NCBI RefSeq assembly: GCF_007827815.1
Contig: NZ_VITH01000008.1
Coordinates: 62,001 to 126,000, forward strand
Direction of reading: 5' to 3'
Origin: Azospirillum brasilense
Lineage (GTDB): Bacteria > Pseudomonadota > Alphaproteobacteria > Azospirillales > Azospirillaceae
Length of the DNA stretch: 64,000 nucleotides
Positions within the stretch are counted from its first letter, which is position 1, and every line of letters begins with the position of its first letter. The translations under genes were made by a program, and so were the position numbers. Below are positions 7,837 to 15,384 of this stretch, one piece after another. The notes below the pieces were generated by a model. The model had not been told where the DNA came from. It saw nothing but the letters and a program-made list of their open reading frames with translations, and did no database searches.

Positions 7837-7914
7837 TGGTCGGGGCGCCCGGATTCGAACCGGGGGCCTCCAGTACCCAAAACTGGCGCGCTGACCAGAC
7901 TGCGCTACGCCCCG
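7837..7914 (-). tRNA. tRNA-Pro (anticodon TGG)
   Basis: Minus-strand cloverleaf: acceptor CGGGGCG/CGCCCCG, D-arm AGCGCAGTCTGGTCAGCGC, anticodon stem-loop CCAGT-TTTGGGT-ACTGG with anticodon TGG, T-arm CCCGGTTCGAATCCGGG, discriminator A and an encoded CCA at 7837-7839. It lies 49 nt upstream of the complex I subunit gene in the same direction, so the two may share a transcript. Confidence 0.97.
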
Positions 7915-8030
7915 ACGTCGGGCAGTGGAATACACGAACCCCGCGCGAACGGCAAGACGCAGCCGCATCTATCCCGCAGGGTGGGGCTTCCGTATGATGC
8001 CGCCCCTTTCGCCCCTGTCGAACAGCCGCC

Positions 8031-8546
8031 GTGAACAGCCCTTCCCTGCCCCCTCCCCGTCTTGCCGTCTTCGTCTCCGGACTGGACGACTCCCCGGCCG
8101 GGCGTGCCGCCGTGGGCGTCGCCAACGCTTTCCAGAGGTGGGGGTACGGGCTCGACGTCATCGCCCCGATGGGGGGCGGGCCGTTGCGGGCGGCGCTGCA
8201 CCCCGGCATCGGTCAGATTGACCTTGCCAAGCGGCACACCGGCACCTCCGCCCTTGCGCTCTCCCGCATCGTCGCGGAGCGCCGGCCGGCCGGACTGGTC
8301 GGGGTGGGCTCGGACGCCGGGCTCGTCGCCCTGGCCGCCGCCCGGCTGGCGCGGCAGGGCACGCCGACGGCGGTGCTGGAGACGGCGTTGCCGCCCGGTG
8401 GAGCGTTGCTGCGCGTCCTGCGGGGATGGCTGCACCCGCGCGCCGCCATCGTGGTGAGCGATGCGGTCACGAATCCCGAGACGGACCCCGAGGCGGCGGC
8501 CCGGCTCGTCCTGACCGCCTTCGGGTTCCCCGAGGGGGGCCGTTAA
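8031..8546 (+). CDS. Glycosyltransferase-like protein, N-terminal domain only
   Basis: 171-aa cytoplasmic protein of unknown role. The fold pattern (LAVFVSGLDDSPAGRAAVGVANAFQRWGYGLDVIAP, later PAGLVGVGSDAGLVALAAARLARQGTPTAVLETAL) resembles the N-terminal Rossmann half of GT4-type glycosyltransferases. The C-terminal nucleotide-sugar-binding half with its conserved E(x7)E motif is missing. No frameshifted remainder is visible downstream, where a DUF192 gene converges after 10 nt. It starts at a GTG; no strong ribosome-binding site is evident. It could be a free-standing domain or a decayed enzyme. Confidence 0.55.
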   Translation: MNSPSLPPPRLAVFVSGLDDSPAGRAAVGVANAFQRWGYGLDVIAPMGGGPLRAALHPGIGQIDLAKRHTGTSALALSRIVAERRPAGLVGVGSDAGLVALAAARLARQGTPTAVLETALPPGGALLRVLRGWLHPRAAIVVSDAVTNPETDPEAAARLVLTAFGFPEGGR

Positions 8547-8556
8547 CGCGGCGCCA

Positions 8557-9048
8557 TCACTTCGCGGTGCCGAACGCCGCGTGCACCACGCGGTCGCCTG
8601 GACGGATGCCCAGCCGCGCGCTCATGCCGCCGTTGATCTCCAGGATGCCCTTCACCGGACCGGCCGAGTTCACCGCGTCCAGCGACTGCGGCACGGCGTT
8701 GGCGTGGATGTTCACGATGCGGCCGTCGGCGCCGATGAAGATCATGTCGAGCGGGATCAGCGTGTTCTTCATCCAGAAGCTGGCCGGCTGCGGACGGTCG
8801 TAGGTGAACAGCATACCGGCGTCGGCGGCCATCTTTTCTCGGTACATCAGCCCCTGCGCCTGCTGCGCCGGGGTTTCCGCCAGTTCGATGTCGAAGCGGT
8901 ACTTGCCGCCTCCCGCCGTCTCGACGGTCAGGGAAGAGCGGGCGAAGCTCTCCAGCGCCACCGCCGGCAAGGCCGACAGCAGAATCACGGCTCCCATCAG
9001 AAGCCCACCCAGAAGGACACGCGCAGCCCGTCCGATCATCGCGACCAA
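8557..9048 (-). CDS. DUF192 family exported protein
   Basis: 163-aa protein with an N-terminal signal peptide or anchor (VLLGGLLMGAVILLSALPAVALE, near residues 11-33) and one DUF192 domain. Motifs are QAQGLMYREKM near 63, GMLFTYDRPQPASFWMKNTLIPLDMIFI near 78-105 and GILEINGGMSARLGIRPGD near 134. Family function is unknown; the domain is a small secreted beta-structure. The start could be TTG 9048, which has AAGGGA just upstream, or ATG 9039, with poorer spacing. It follows the coiled-coil operon in the same direction after 76 nt. Confidence 0.82.
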   Translation of the reverse strand: MVAMIGRAARVLLGGLLMGAVILLSALPAVALESFARSSLTVETAGGGKYRFDIELAETPAQQAQGLMYREKMAADAGMLFTYDRPQPASFWMKNTLIPLDMIFIGADGRIVNIHANAVPQSLDAVNSAGPVKGILEINGGMSARLGIRPGDRVVHAAFGTAK

Positions 9049-9124
9049 CCCATCCCTTGACGTTCGAGAGCCTGGACGATGCCGCCGCGCCGCCCGCCTG
9101 TCCAGAGGCGTCTCGTGAACGGCG

Positions 9125-9679
9125 TCACGCCGCCGTACGGTCGGTGGCGGTGGTGTAGATGTCCTTGGTCAGCGGCTTGATCTGCTTGATCTGATAGCCG
9201 GGGCGCGCGCTGAAGCGGCGGATGGCCCGCTCCCCGGCCTCGCGGTCGCTCTCGGCCCAGACGAGATAGTCGCGCCCACGCGCCCACTCGACGGCCAGCG
9301 GGTGCAGGGCGTCGATCTCGCCGATCTGCGTGTTGACGACCGTCACCAGCCATTCCTTGTCGTTCGGATTGCGCCGGTCGGTCAGGATCAGGAGCTGGGG
9401 CCGCTGCTTGGTCTGCGCTTCGGACAGGCGCCGCTGGATCTCCGACTGCTTGCGCCGCGCCTCGACGGTCCCGGCCATGCACTCCTCGATCTCCTTGACG
9501 ATGTGCTCGTCCTCCTGCTGGAGCCGGCGGATCGTCGCCTCCAGCTTGCCGATCGTGTCCTTGGTGGCCCGCATCCGGCTGCGGCTCTGCGCGACCTGGG
9601 AATCGACCGCCAGCAGCACGTTGCCCAGCCACGCCCCGATGGCGATGATGCCGAGAATGATGAGGAAGTTGATCATCAT
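9125..9679 (-). CDS. Membrane-anchored coiled-coil protein of unknown function (second gene of pair)
   Basis: 184 aa. One N-terminal helix (INFLIILGIIAIGAWLGNVLLA, residues 3-24) is followed by a heptad-rich region to about residue 95 (DTIGKLEATIRRLQQEDEHIVKEIEE). A small globular C-terminal domain then contains LLILTDRRNPNDKEWLVTVVN and WARGRDYLVWAESDREAGERAIRRFS. I do not recognise the family. The start overlaps the preceding gene's stop by 4 nt (ATGA), so the two are translationally coupled. Topology suggests a type II inner-membrane protein with the coiled coil on one side of the membrane; the side is not decided by sequence. Confidence 0.75.
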   Translation of the reverse strand: MMINFLIILGIIAIGAWLGNVLLAVDSQVAQSRSRMRATKDTIGKLEATIRRLQQEDEHIVKEIEECMAGTVEARRKQSEIQRRLSEAQTKQRPQLLILTDRRNPNDKEWLVTVVNTQIGEIDALHPLAVEWARGRDYLVWAESDREAGERAIRRFSARPGYQIKQIKPLTKDIYTTATDRTAA

Positions 9680-10233
9680 GATGCGGGCGCCTTGATCCGG
9701 CCGGGGTTGGGGCGCCCCTGGGTCCTCTGGAAGGACTTGGTGAAACCCATCTTGAAGGGGAACGCCACCTCGACCAGCTGCTTGGCCTCCTCCGCTCCCG
9801 ATGCCCAGACCTCCGCCACGTTGGCGCAGCGCCAGATCGGGTTGACCTGCGACTTGTCACCGCCGGCCGACGCCTTCTCCTGGCCGACGGTCACCAGGAA
9901 CTTCGACAGGCCGGCCTGGGGATCGCCGACCTCATGCACGAACACCGGGGGCTGAAGGGCGATTTCCGCGATCGCCCGCTCCATCTTGCGGTTTTCGGTT
10001 TCGGCGCGGTGCTTCTCGGCGGACACCTGGTTGCGCCGCTGCACCTTGCCGTTCACCCGGTCCTGAAGCTCATGGATTTCCGAATGCAGGACATAGATGC
10101 GATTCTCAAGCTGGTCGAGACCCGCGGAGCGATGAAGAAAGTCGGGCAAGAAGCGCTTCAGCATCATGGCGACCGGGACGGCGGCCAGCATCATCGCGGC
10201 GATGGTCAGCAGGAGCAAGGTGGTGTTGGACAT
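9676..10233 (-). CDS. Membrane-anchored coiled-coil protein of unknown function (first gene of pair)
   Basis: 185 aa. An N-terminal hydrophobic helix (LLLLTIAAMMLAAVPVAMML, residues 5-24) is followed by a basic stretch, a coiled coil around residues 38-92 (LDQLENRIYVLHSEIHELQDRV) and a C-terminal domain with VFVHEVGDPQAGLSKFLVTVG and PIWRCANVAEVWASGAEEAKQLVEVAFP. The architecture parallels the next gene, with which it overlaps by 4 nt, suggesting two partners of one complex or distant paralogues. Both C-terminal domains mention processing-like motifs to none; I see no enzymatic signature. Unrecognised family. Confidence 0.75.
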   Translation of the reverse strand: MSNTTLLLLTIAAMMLAAVPVAMMLKRFLPDFLHRSAGLDQLENRIYVLHSEIHELQDRVNGKVQRRNQVSAEKHRAETENRKMERAIAEIALQPPVFVHEVGDPQAGLSKFLVTVGQEKASAGGDKSQVNPIWRCANVAEVWASGAEEAKQLVEVAFPFKMGFTKSFQRTQGRPNPGRIKAPAS

Positions 10234-10393
10234 CGTCGGCCTGCCCCCTCTCCGTCTCTCCGGCTCCCGGTCTCCAGCGTGACGTGGCCGGTCGAACCAG
10301 CCTGCGGACAGCGCGAGTCGCGCGAATCAGGCTGGCCGATTCGTTCCATTACGTCAACTGCGTGACATATGTGAATGAAAAACTTTCCAAAGA

Positions 10394-11557
10394 TTATCCG
10401 GTTCGGACCATTTTCGTGATTGCCGCAGCGGCAACGCGCCGCACCTCGTCGCGCAGCGGGCCGGGGCGTGGCGCGTCGGCGAGCGTGGTGAACCAATGCT
10501 CGGGCGGGTTGCGCCCGGCGGCGCGCGACCAGGACAGCGACCGCAGGACGCCTTCCGCCTCGGGCGTCGGCGGCACCGCCGGGTCGATGCCGTTCAGCAC
10601 CGCCCAGATGCCCGCCCAGCAGCGCCCGACCGACCAGGGATTGTAGCCACCCCCGCCGACGACCATCAGGCGCGGCGCCAACCCCATCAGCGCCCGCACC
10701 GCCCGCCACAGCGCGCCGTTCGACAGCTCCAGCCGGCTCAGCGGGTCCTCGGCGAGCGCGTCGGCCCCCGTCTGGATGACCAGCGCCTGAGGGCGGAACC
10801 CTTGCCCCAGCGGCAGGATCACCGTCTCCAGCAGGTAATCCATCTCCGTGTCGTTGAACCCCGGCGGCACCGGCAGGTTGACGGCCATGGCGCCGGGGCG
10901 GTCCTCCGCCTTGCCGGTGAAGGGCCAGCGTCCGTCCTCATGGACCGACAGGGTCAGCACGCGGTCGTCGTCGGCAAAGGCGTCCTCCACCCCGTCGCCG
11001 TGGTGGGCGTCGAGATCCACGTAGAGCACCCGGTCGATCCCGGAATCGAGCAGCGCCAGGATGCCCAGCACCGGGGCGTTGAGGTAGCAGAAGCCGCTGG
11101 CCCGCCCCGGACGGGCGTGGTGCGTGCCGCTCGCAGGGCTGTAGACGATGCCGGATGGCTGCTCCGCCAGCAGGCGCCCAGCCAGGATGGCGGCGCCGGT
11201 GCTGATGGCGGGACGGCGGTACATCTCAGGAAAGACGGGATTCTCCAGCCGGCCGAGGTTGTAGCGCTCCCCCGTCGCGGCATCCACGCGCTGGTCGGCC
11301 TCGGCGCGGTGCAGGGCGGCGATGTAGTCCGGGGCGTGGAAGCGGGTCAGTTCCTCCGGCGTTGCGAACGGGCTGTCGCGGTAGACCGCGTCGGGCAGCC
11401 AGCCCATGGCGCGGCTGAGGTCGATGGCGGTCGAGACCCGCGGGATGGCCAGCGGGTGCTTCGCGCCATAGCTGGAGCCCCGGTAGATCTCGCTGCCCAG
11501 GAACAGCGGGCGGGCGGGAAAATCAGGCGGACATTCGGATCGGGATTCGGTCGGCAT
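10394..11557 (-). CDS. AcuC-like histone deacetylase family protein
   Basis: 387-aa zinc deacetylase of the class I/AcuC group, cytoplasmic. Catalytic residues visible: the tandem His in GTHHARPGRASGFCYLN near residue 146, metal ligands in YVDLDAHHGDGVEDAF near 175, Asp in QTGADALAEDPLSRLELS near 262, and GGGGYNPWSVGRCWAG near 301. AcuC deacetylates acetyl-CoA synthetase in Bacillus, and relatives act on polyamines or lysine residues; the substrate here is not shown. It ends 160 nt from the coiled-coil pair and is divergent from a DUF1194 gene, with a promoter space of 127 nt. Confidence 0.85.
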   Translation of the reverse strand: MPTESRSECPPDFPARPLFLGSEIYRGSSYGAKHPLAIPRVSTAIDLSRAMGWLPDAVYRDSPFATPEELTRFHAPDYIAALHRAEADQRVDAATGERYNLGRLENPVFPEMYRRPAISTGAAILAGRLLAEQPSGIVYSPASGTHHARPGRASGFCYLNAPVLGILALLDSGIDRVLYVDLDAHHGDGVEDAFADDDRVLTLSVHEDGRWPFTGKAEDRPGAMAVNLPVPPGFNDTEMDYLLETVILPLGQGFRPQALVIQTGADALAEDPLSRLELSNGALWRAVRALMGLAPRLMVVGGGGYNPWSVGRCWAGIWAVLNGIDPAVPPTPEAEGVLRSLSWSRAAGRNPPEHWFTTLADAPRPGPLRDEVRRVAAAAITKMVRTG

Positions 11558-11684
11558 GGGGTGGAGAGGTGGAGCGGCGACGCCCGTCCGTCAACGTCTC
11601 GTGCACAGGGCCCCTTGTCGCGGCGGCGCAGCGATCTCTTTTCTTGAGGGGTACGGGCGACAATATCCGCGGGGGAGGCACGGC

Positions 11685-12443
11685 ATGGACGGTGCGTGGC
11701 GTCTGGCGGGGATGGCCGTCGCGGTTTTTCTGGCCGGCGGAATGGGGGCGCCGGCCCTGGCCGACACGCCGGTCGATCTGGAACTGGTGCTGGCCGTGGA
11801 CGTGTCCGGCAGCGTGGACGCGGAGGAAGGACGCCTGCAGCGCGAGGGGTACGTCGCCGCCCTCACCGACCCGAAGATCCAGGCGGCGATCCGCGGCGGT
11901 CCGTTCGGGCGCATCGCCGTCACCTACGTCGAATGGGCCGGCGACAGCTTCCAGCGCATCACCGTGCCCTGGACCCTGCTGAGCGACCACGGCAGCGTCG
12001 AGGCCTTCGCCTCCTCGATCGCCGAATCGCCCACGCTGAGCGCGCAGTGGACCTCGATCAGCGCGGCCATCGATTTCAGTGCCCGCCTGTTCAACGACAA
12101 TGGATTCGAAGGGACGCGGCGGGTCATCGACGTGTCGGGCGACGGAGTCAACAACCGCGGCCGTCCCGTGCAATGGGCGCGCGACGAGGCAGTCGCCGCT
12201 GGGATCACCATCAACGGCCTGCCGATCCTCAACGACCGGCCCAATCCTTGGGGCGGGGCGGCTCCGACGAACCTCGACGGCTATTACGAGGAGCATGTGA
12301 TCGGCGGGCCCGGCGCCTTCCTGGTGCCCGCCGTCAGCTTCGAAGCCTTCGCCGACGCCATCCTGAGCAAGCTGCTTCTGGAAATCTCCGGGCTCACTCC
12401 CGACGAAGGTGCGGGCGGGCGCAGCGGTTTTGCCAGCCGATAG
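11685..12443 (+). CDS. DUF1194 family secreted von Willebrand A-like protein
   Basis: 252 aa. It starts at the ATG of MDGAWRLAGMAVAVFLAGG, with GGGGAGG eight bases upstream; the longer in-frame reading runs back through acuC's promoter. A signal peptide (cut after ALA) is followed by a vWA/DUF1194 domain with the MIDAS motif DVSGSVDAEEG near residue 38 and the second metal loop DVSGDGVNNRG near 150. Members are periplasmic proteins of unknown function, common in alphaproteobacteria. It precedes a universal stress protein gene by 93 nt. Confidence 0.85.
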   Translation: MDGAWRLAGMAVAVFLAGGMGAPALADTPVDLELVLAVDVSGSVDAEEGRLQREGYVAALTDPKIQAAIRGGPFGRIAVTYVEWAGDSFQRITVPWTLLSDHGSVEAFASSIAESPTLSAQWTSISAAIDFSARLFNDNGFEGTRRVIDVSGDGVNNRGRPVQWARDEAVAAGITINGLPILNDRPNPWGGAAPTNLDGYYEEHVIGGPGAFLVPAVSFEAFADAILSKLLLEISGLTPDEGAGGRSGFASR

Positions 12444-12536
12444 AGAACCCGTGTCAGCCGGGCCGTTGCCATGTTGGCTCAACAAACATTACCTATGGAG
12501 TGCCGGTCATCCGGTTCGAAACCTGCGAGCGAGACC

Positions 12537-13361
12537 ATGCCGATCAAGACGATCCTGCTGCACATGTCGAACGACGACCGCCACACCCAGCGGCTTGAGG
12601 TCGCGGTCGGTCTCGCCAAGCGCTTCTCCGCCTTTGTCGAGGTGCTGTTCGTGGCGACGCCGGTGTCGATGCCCCCAGCGGTGACCGGACGCGCCGCCTC
12701 CTACGCCTACATCGCCGAGGCCACGGCCATCGCCCACGAGAAGGCCGGACAGATCGAACAGGAGGTCCGGTCGGCACTGAAGGACTGTTCCTACTCCTGG
12801 ACGGTCGACGAAGGGGACCATGTGGAGTTGCTGGCCGCCCGCGCCGCCTATGCCGACCTCGCCATCGTGAGCCAGAGCCACGGCGACGATCTCAGCAATC
12901 GGGTGATGCTCCAGGTGCCGGACCGCCTTCCGCTGACCAGTTCCTGCCCGACCCTGGTGCTTCCCCACAACTTCCCGCCCCGGACCGAGATTGGCCGCCA
13001 TGTGGTGGTGGCCTGGAAGAACACGCGGGAAGCCGGACGCGCCGTGCGCAACGCCCTGCCCTTCCTCACGGCCGCCGGACGGGTCACGGTGGTTACCATC
13101 GACCCGCCGGGCGATGCGTTGGATGGTGGCCGTGACCTGATGATCTGGCTGGAGCGCCATGGCGTTCGCAGCCAGCATCAGGCCAGCATCTTCCAGGGCG
13201 GTGACGTCGGGGAGATCATTCTGGACAGCCACCGCAGCCTGGGCGGCGATCTGCTGGTGATGGGTGCCTACGGCCATTCCCGTCTGCGCGAGATGGTGCT
13301 GGGCGGGGCGACGCGTACGGTGCTGTCGAACCTCACCACCCCGGTCCTGATGGCCCATTGA
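12537..13361 (+). CDS. Universal stress protein, tandem UspA domains
   Basis: 274-aa cytoplasmic protein made of two Usp domains. The first (residues 1-140) is degenerate. The second (about 150-274) has the ATP-binding pattern G-2x-G-9x-G-S/T in GAYGHSRLREMVLGGATRTVL and ends LTTPVLMAH. The start is the ATG of MPIKTILLHMSN; an upstream ATG at 12495 in frame would add residues without similarity. Two-domain Usp proteins respond to starvation, redox or envelope stress, but nothing here shows which. It ends at a shared terminator with the convergent antiporter gene. Confidence 0.88.
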   Translation: MPIKTILLHMSNDDRHTQRLEVAVGLAKRFSAFVEVLFVATPVSMPPAVTGRAASYAYIAEATAIAHEKAGQIEQEVRSALKDCSYSWTVDEGDHVELLAARAAYADLAIVSQSHGDDLSNRVMLQVPDRLPLTSSCPTLVLPHNFPPRTEIGRHVVVAWKNTREAGRAVRNALPFLTAAGRVTVVTIDPPGDALDGGRDLMIWLERHGVRSQHQASIFQGGDVGEIILDSHRSLGGDLLVMGAYGHSRLREMVLGGATRTVLSNLTTPVLMAH

Positions 13362-13367
13362 GATTCG

Positions 13368-13401
13368 GCAGGCGGGCGGTGCTTCGGCACGGCCCGCCTG
13401 C
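13368..13401. terminator. Bidirectional terminator hairpin
   Basis: A perfect 10-bp inverted repeat (GCAGGCGGGC at 13368-13377, GCCCGCCTGC at 13392-13401) lies between the convergent usp and antiporter genes. U-tracts are weak on both sides. Confidence 0.55.
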
Positions 13402-13415
13402 TTATCGAGGGGGAC

Positions 13416-14888
13416 CTAGAGGAAGAAGACCCAGGTCACCAGGACGAACAGCGGCACCAGGATGCCGCAGGACCACAGCATGTAGCCGAAGAAGCTCGGC
13501 ATCGCCACGCCGCGCTCCTCGGCGATGGCCTTGACCATGAAGTTCGGCGCGTTGCCGATGTAGGTGTTGGCGCCCATGAACACCGCGCCCGCCGAAATGG
13601 CCGCCAGTGTCACGGCGAGGTCGGTCATCAGCACCTGCGCATCGCCGCCCGCGGTGTTGAAGAAGATCAGGTAGGTCGGCGCGTTGTCGAGGAAGCTGGA
13701 CAGGATGCCGGCCGCCCAGAAATAGGCCGCGGGGACCGGCTGGCCGTCCTGGTTCACCGCCGCGATGATGGCGCCGAGCGCCCCGTCGGTGCCGGCCTTC
13801 AGGATGGCGATGGCCGGGATGATGGTCAGGAAGATCGCCGCGAACAGCTTCGCCACCTCCAGGATCGGCCCCCAGGTGAAGGCGTTGAGGCGGCGGCTGT
13901 GCGCGCTGGTCAGCACCAGCGACAGGCCGGTGATGCCGAGAAGCAGCAGATTGCTGACGATCGTCTCCAGCGGCACGTGAATGTGGTAGATCTCCACCCC
14001 CACCCCGGGATGCCAGACGCCGCTCAGCAGCACCGCGCCGACGATGGCGACGAGCAGGAGCAGGTTCACCGCCCCCTCGATTCGCACCGGCTCGCGCTCA
14101 TGCACGCCCTCGATCAGCGGGTGCTTGCCGGGGTCCTTGGTGTGCAGGTAGAGGTCCACCACGAAGTAGATCGCCAGCAGGCAGCCCGACACCAGAACCA
14201 TCGGCCAGAACAGATGGATGGTCGGCCAGAAGAAGCTGACCCCCTTCAGGAAGCCCAGGAACAGAGGCGGATCGCCCAGCGGCGTCAGGGAGCCGCCAAC
14301 GTTCGACACCAGGAAGATGAAGAAGACGACGGTGTGCACCTTGTGCCGCCGGTGCTCGTTGGCACGGATCAGCGGGCGGATCAGCAGCATCGAGGCGCCG
14401 GTCGTCCCCATCAGGCTGGCCAGCAGCGTGCCCAGCCCAAGCCCCAGCGTGTTCGCCAGTGGCGTGCCCACCAGCGTTCCGCAGATCCGCACGCCGCCCG
14501 CAACCGTGAACAGGGCGGTCAGCAGCACGATGAAAGGGATGTATTCGAGAAGCAGCGTGTGCAGCAGCTCGTAGGTGGCGAGACCGGCCCCGAAGGTCAG
14601 CGCGAAGGGCAGCAGAAAGGCGATGGCCCAGCCGGCGGCGACCTTGCCGAAATGATGGTGCCAGAAGGATGGCGCCAGCAGCGGCATCAGGGCGATGGAC
14701 AGCAGAATCCCGACGAAGGGAATCACCCAGAAGACATTCAGGTCGCGCCCGTCGAGATGCGGAGCCCCCGCAGCTTCCGCCGCCAGGGCCAGCCCCGGCA
14801 GTCCGGCGGCGGCGAGACCGGCCAGGGGAGCGGCAAGTGAACGGGCGAGGCGATGTCGGGTCGGTCGGGCGTCGGTCATAACACGCAT
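13416..14888 (-). CDS. NhaD-like sodium:proton antiporter / ion transporter superfamily permease
   Basis: 490-aa inner-membrane protein with about a dozen hydrophobic segments after an N-terminal stretch that may be a cleavable signal (LAGLAAAGLPGLALAAEAAG). Typical segments are NVFWVIPFVGILLSIALMPLL, the SLMGTTGASMLLIRPLIRAN region near residue 165, the VSNVGGSLTPLGDPPLFLGFL motif near 195-215 and a C-terminal repeat with GANTYIGNAPNFMVKAIAEE. The paired GG-S-TPLGDPP and NAPN motifs identify the NhaD/CitM-type ion transporter superfamily. The transported ion is inferred from family naming. Monocistronic. Confidence 0.82.
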   Translation of the reverse strand: MRVMTDARPTRHRLARSLAAPLAGLAAAGLPGLALAAEAAGAPHLDGRDLNVFWVIPFVGILLSIALMPLLAPSFWHHHFGKVAAGWAIAFLLPFALTFGAGLATYELLHTLLLEYIPFIVLLTALFTVAGGVRICGTLVGTPLANTLGLGLGTLLASLMGTTGASMLLIRPLIRANEHRRHKVHTVVFFIFLVSNVGGSLTPLGDPPLFLGFLKGVSFFWPTIHLFWPMVLVSGCLLAIYFVVDLYLHTKDPGKHPLIEGVHEREPVRIEGAVNLLLLVAIVGAVLLSGVWHPGVGVEIYHIHVPLETIVSNLLLLGITGLSLVLTSAHSRRLNAFTWGPILEVAKLFAAIFLTIIPAIAILKAGTDGALGAIIAAVNQDGQPVPAAYFWAAGILSSFLDNAPTYLIFFNTAGGDAQVLMTDLAVTLAAISAGAVFMGANTYIGNAPNFMVKAIAEERGVAMPSFFGYMLWSCGILVPLFVLVTWVFFL

Positions 14889-14993
14889 TCATCTGTAATA
14901 TCAGTTACCGAAGTATGCGTCTCCGAAAGGGCTAAGCCAAGCCGGAACGCCCCTTCAGAATTCCCTTATCGGCCGTGCGTGAAGAACGTGTCT

Positions 14994-15374
14994 CTAACCG
15001 CAGGGCCTGAGTTCGAGTGGACTCGGGCCCGGCCCGCCGATCCAGCCGTGAAGCGGGCGGCACGTTCCGCCCGCGCACAATGTGTGGTCCGGTGTGAAGG
15101 AGGAAGCGGCCAGGACCAGCCGTTCCAGCGGCGGCACCGTCGGTACCCAGACCCACCAGCCGTCGGCCAAGCGGGACTCGGCGGGCGGCTCCATCCCGGC
15201 ACCGGTGCCCTTCACACGGGCCTCGGTCAGGACGAGACGTCCACCCTCGATGCGCCAGTCCTCCCGCCATTCGGTCTTTTCCACCGAATGGGTCCAGGAC
15301 AGGGTGAAGGCGGGACCCGGCAGGGCGGCCAGAACCGCCCCACCGAGCGCCGACAGGCACAAGGCCACGCTCAT
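14994..15374 (-). CDS. DUF1850 family protein associated with TRAP transporter
   Basis: 126 aa, exported. The N-terminal hydrophobic segment (VALCLSALGGAVLAALPGPAF) is followed by the DUF1850 pattern FTLSWTHSVEKTEWREDWRIEGGRLVLTEARVKGTGAGMEPPAESRLADGWW. It starts 10 nt after the stop of the fused TRAP permease gene and is the last gene of that operon. DUF1850 genes are repeatedly found next to TAXI-type TRAP transporters, so a role in uptake is likely; the mechanism is unknown. Two other frames open over the same DNA are shadows. Confidence 0.85.
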   Translation of the reverse strand: MSVALCLSALGGAVLAALPGPAFTLSWTHSVEKTEWREDWRIEGGRLVLTEARVKGTGAGMEPPAESRLADGWWVWVPTVPPLERLVLAASSFTPDHTLCAGGTCRPLHGWIGGPGPSPLELRPCG

Positions 15375-15384
15375 GCCGCCGCCA

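Noticed and set aside
9125..10233. Calling the coiled-coil pair a secretion (HlyD-like) or division (FtsL/DivIC-like) system
   Set aside because: Size and topology are loosely compatible, but no lipoyl/barrel-sandwich motif, division-gene neighbour or other signature is present.
14990..15000. TCTCTAACC near the end of the DUF1850 gene as a third copy of the small-RNA block
   Set aside because: The match stops after nine bases, no FNR box or terminator is present, and it lies at a coding end.
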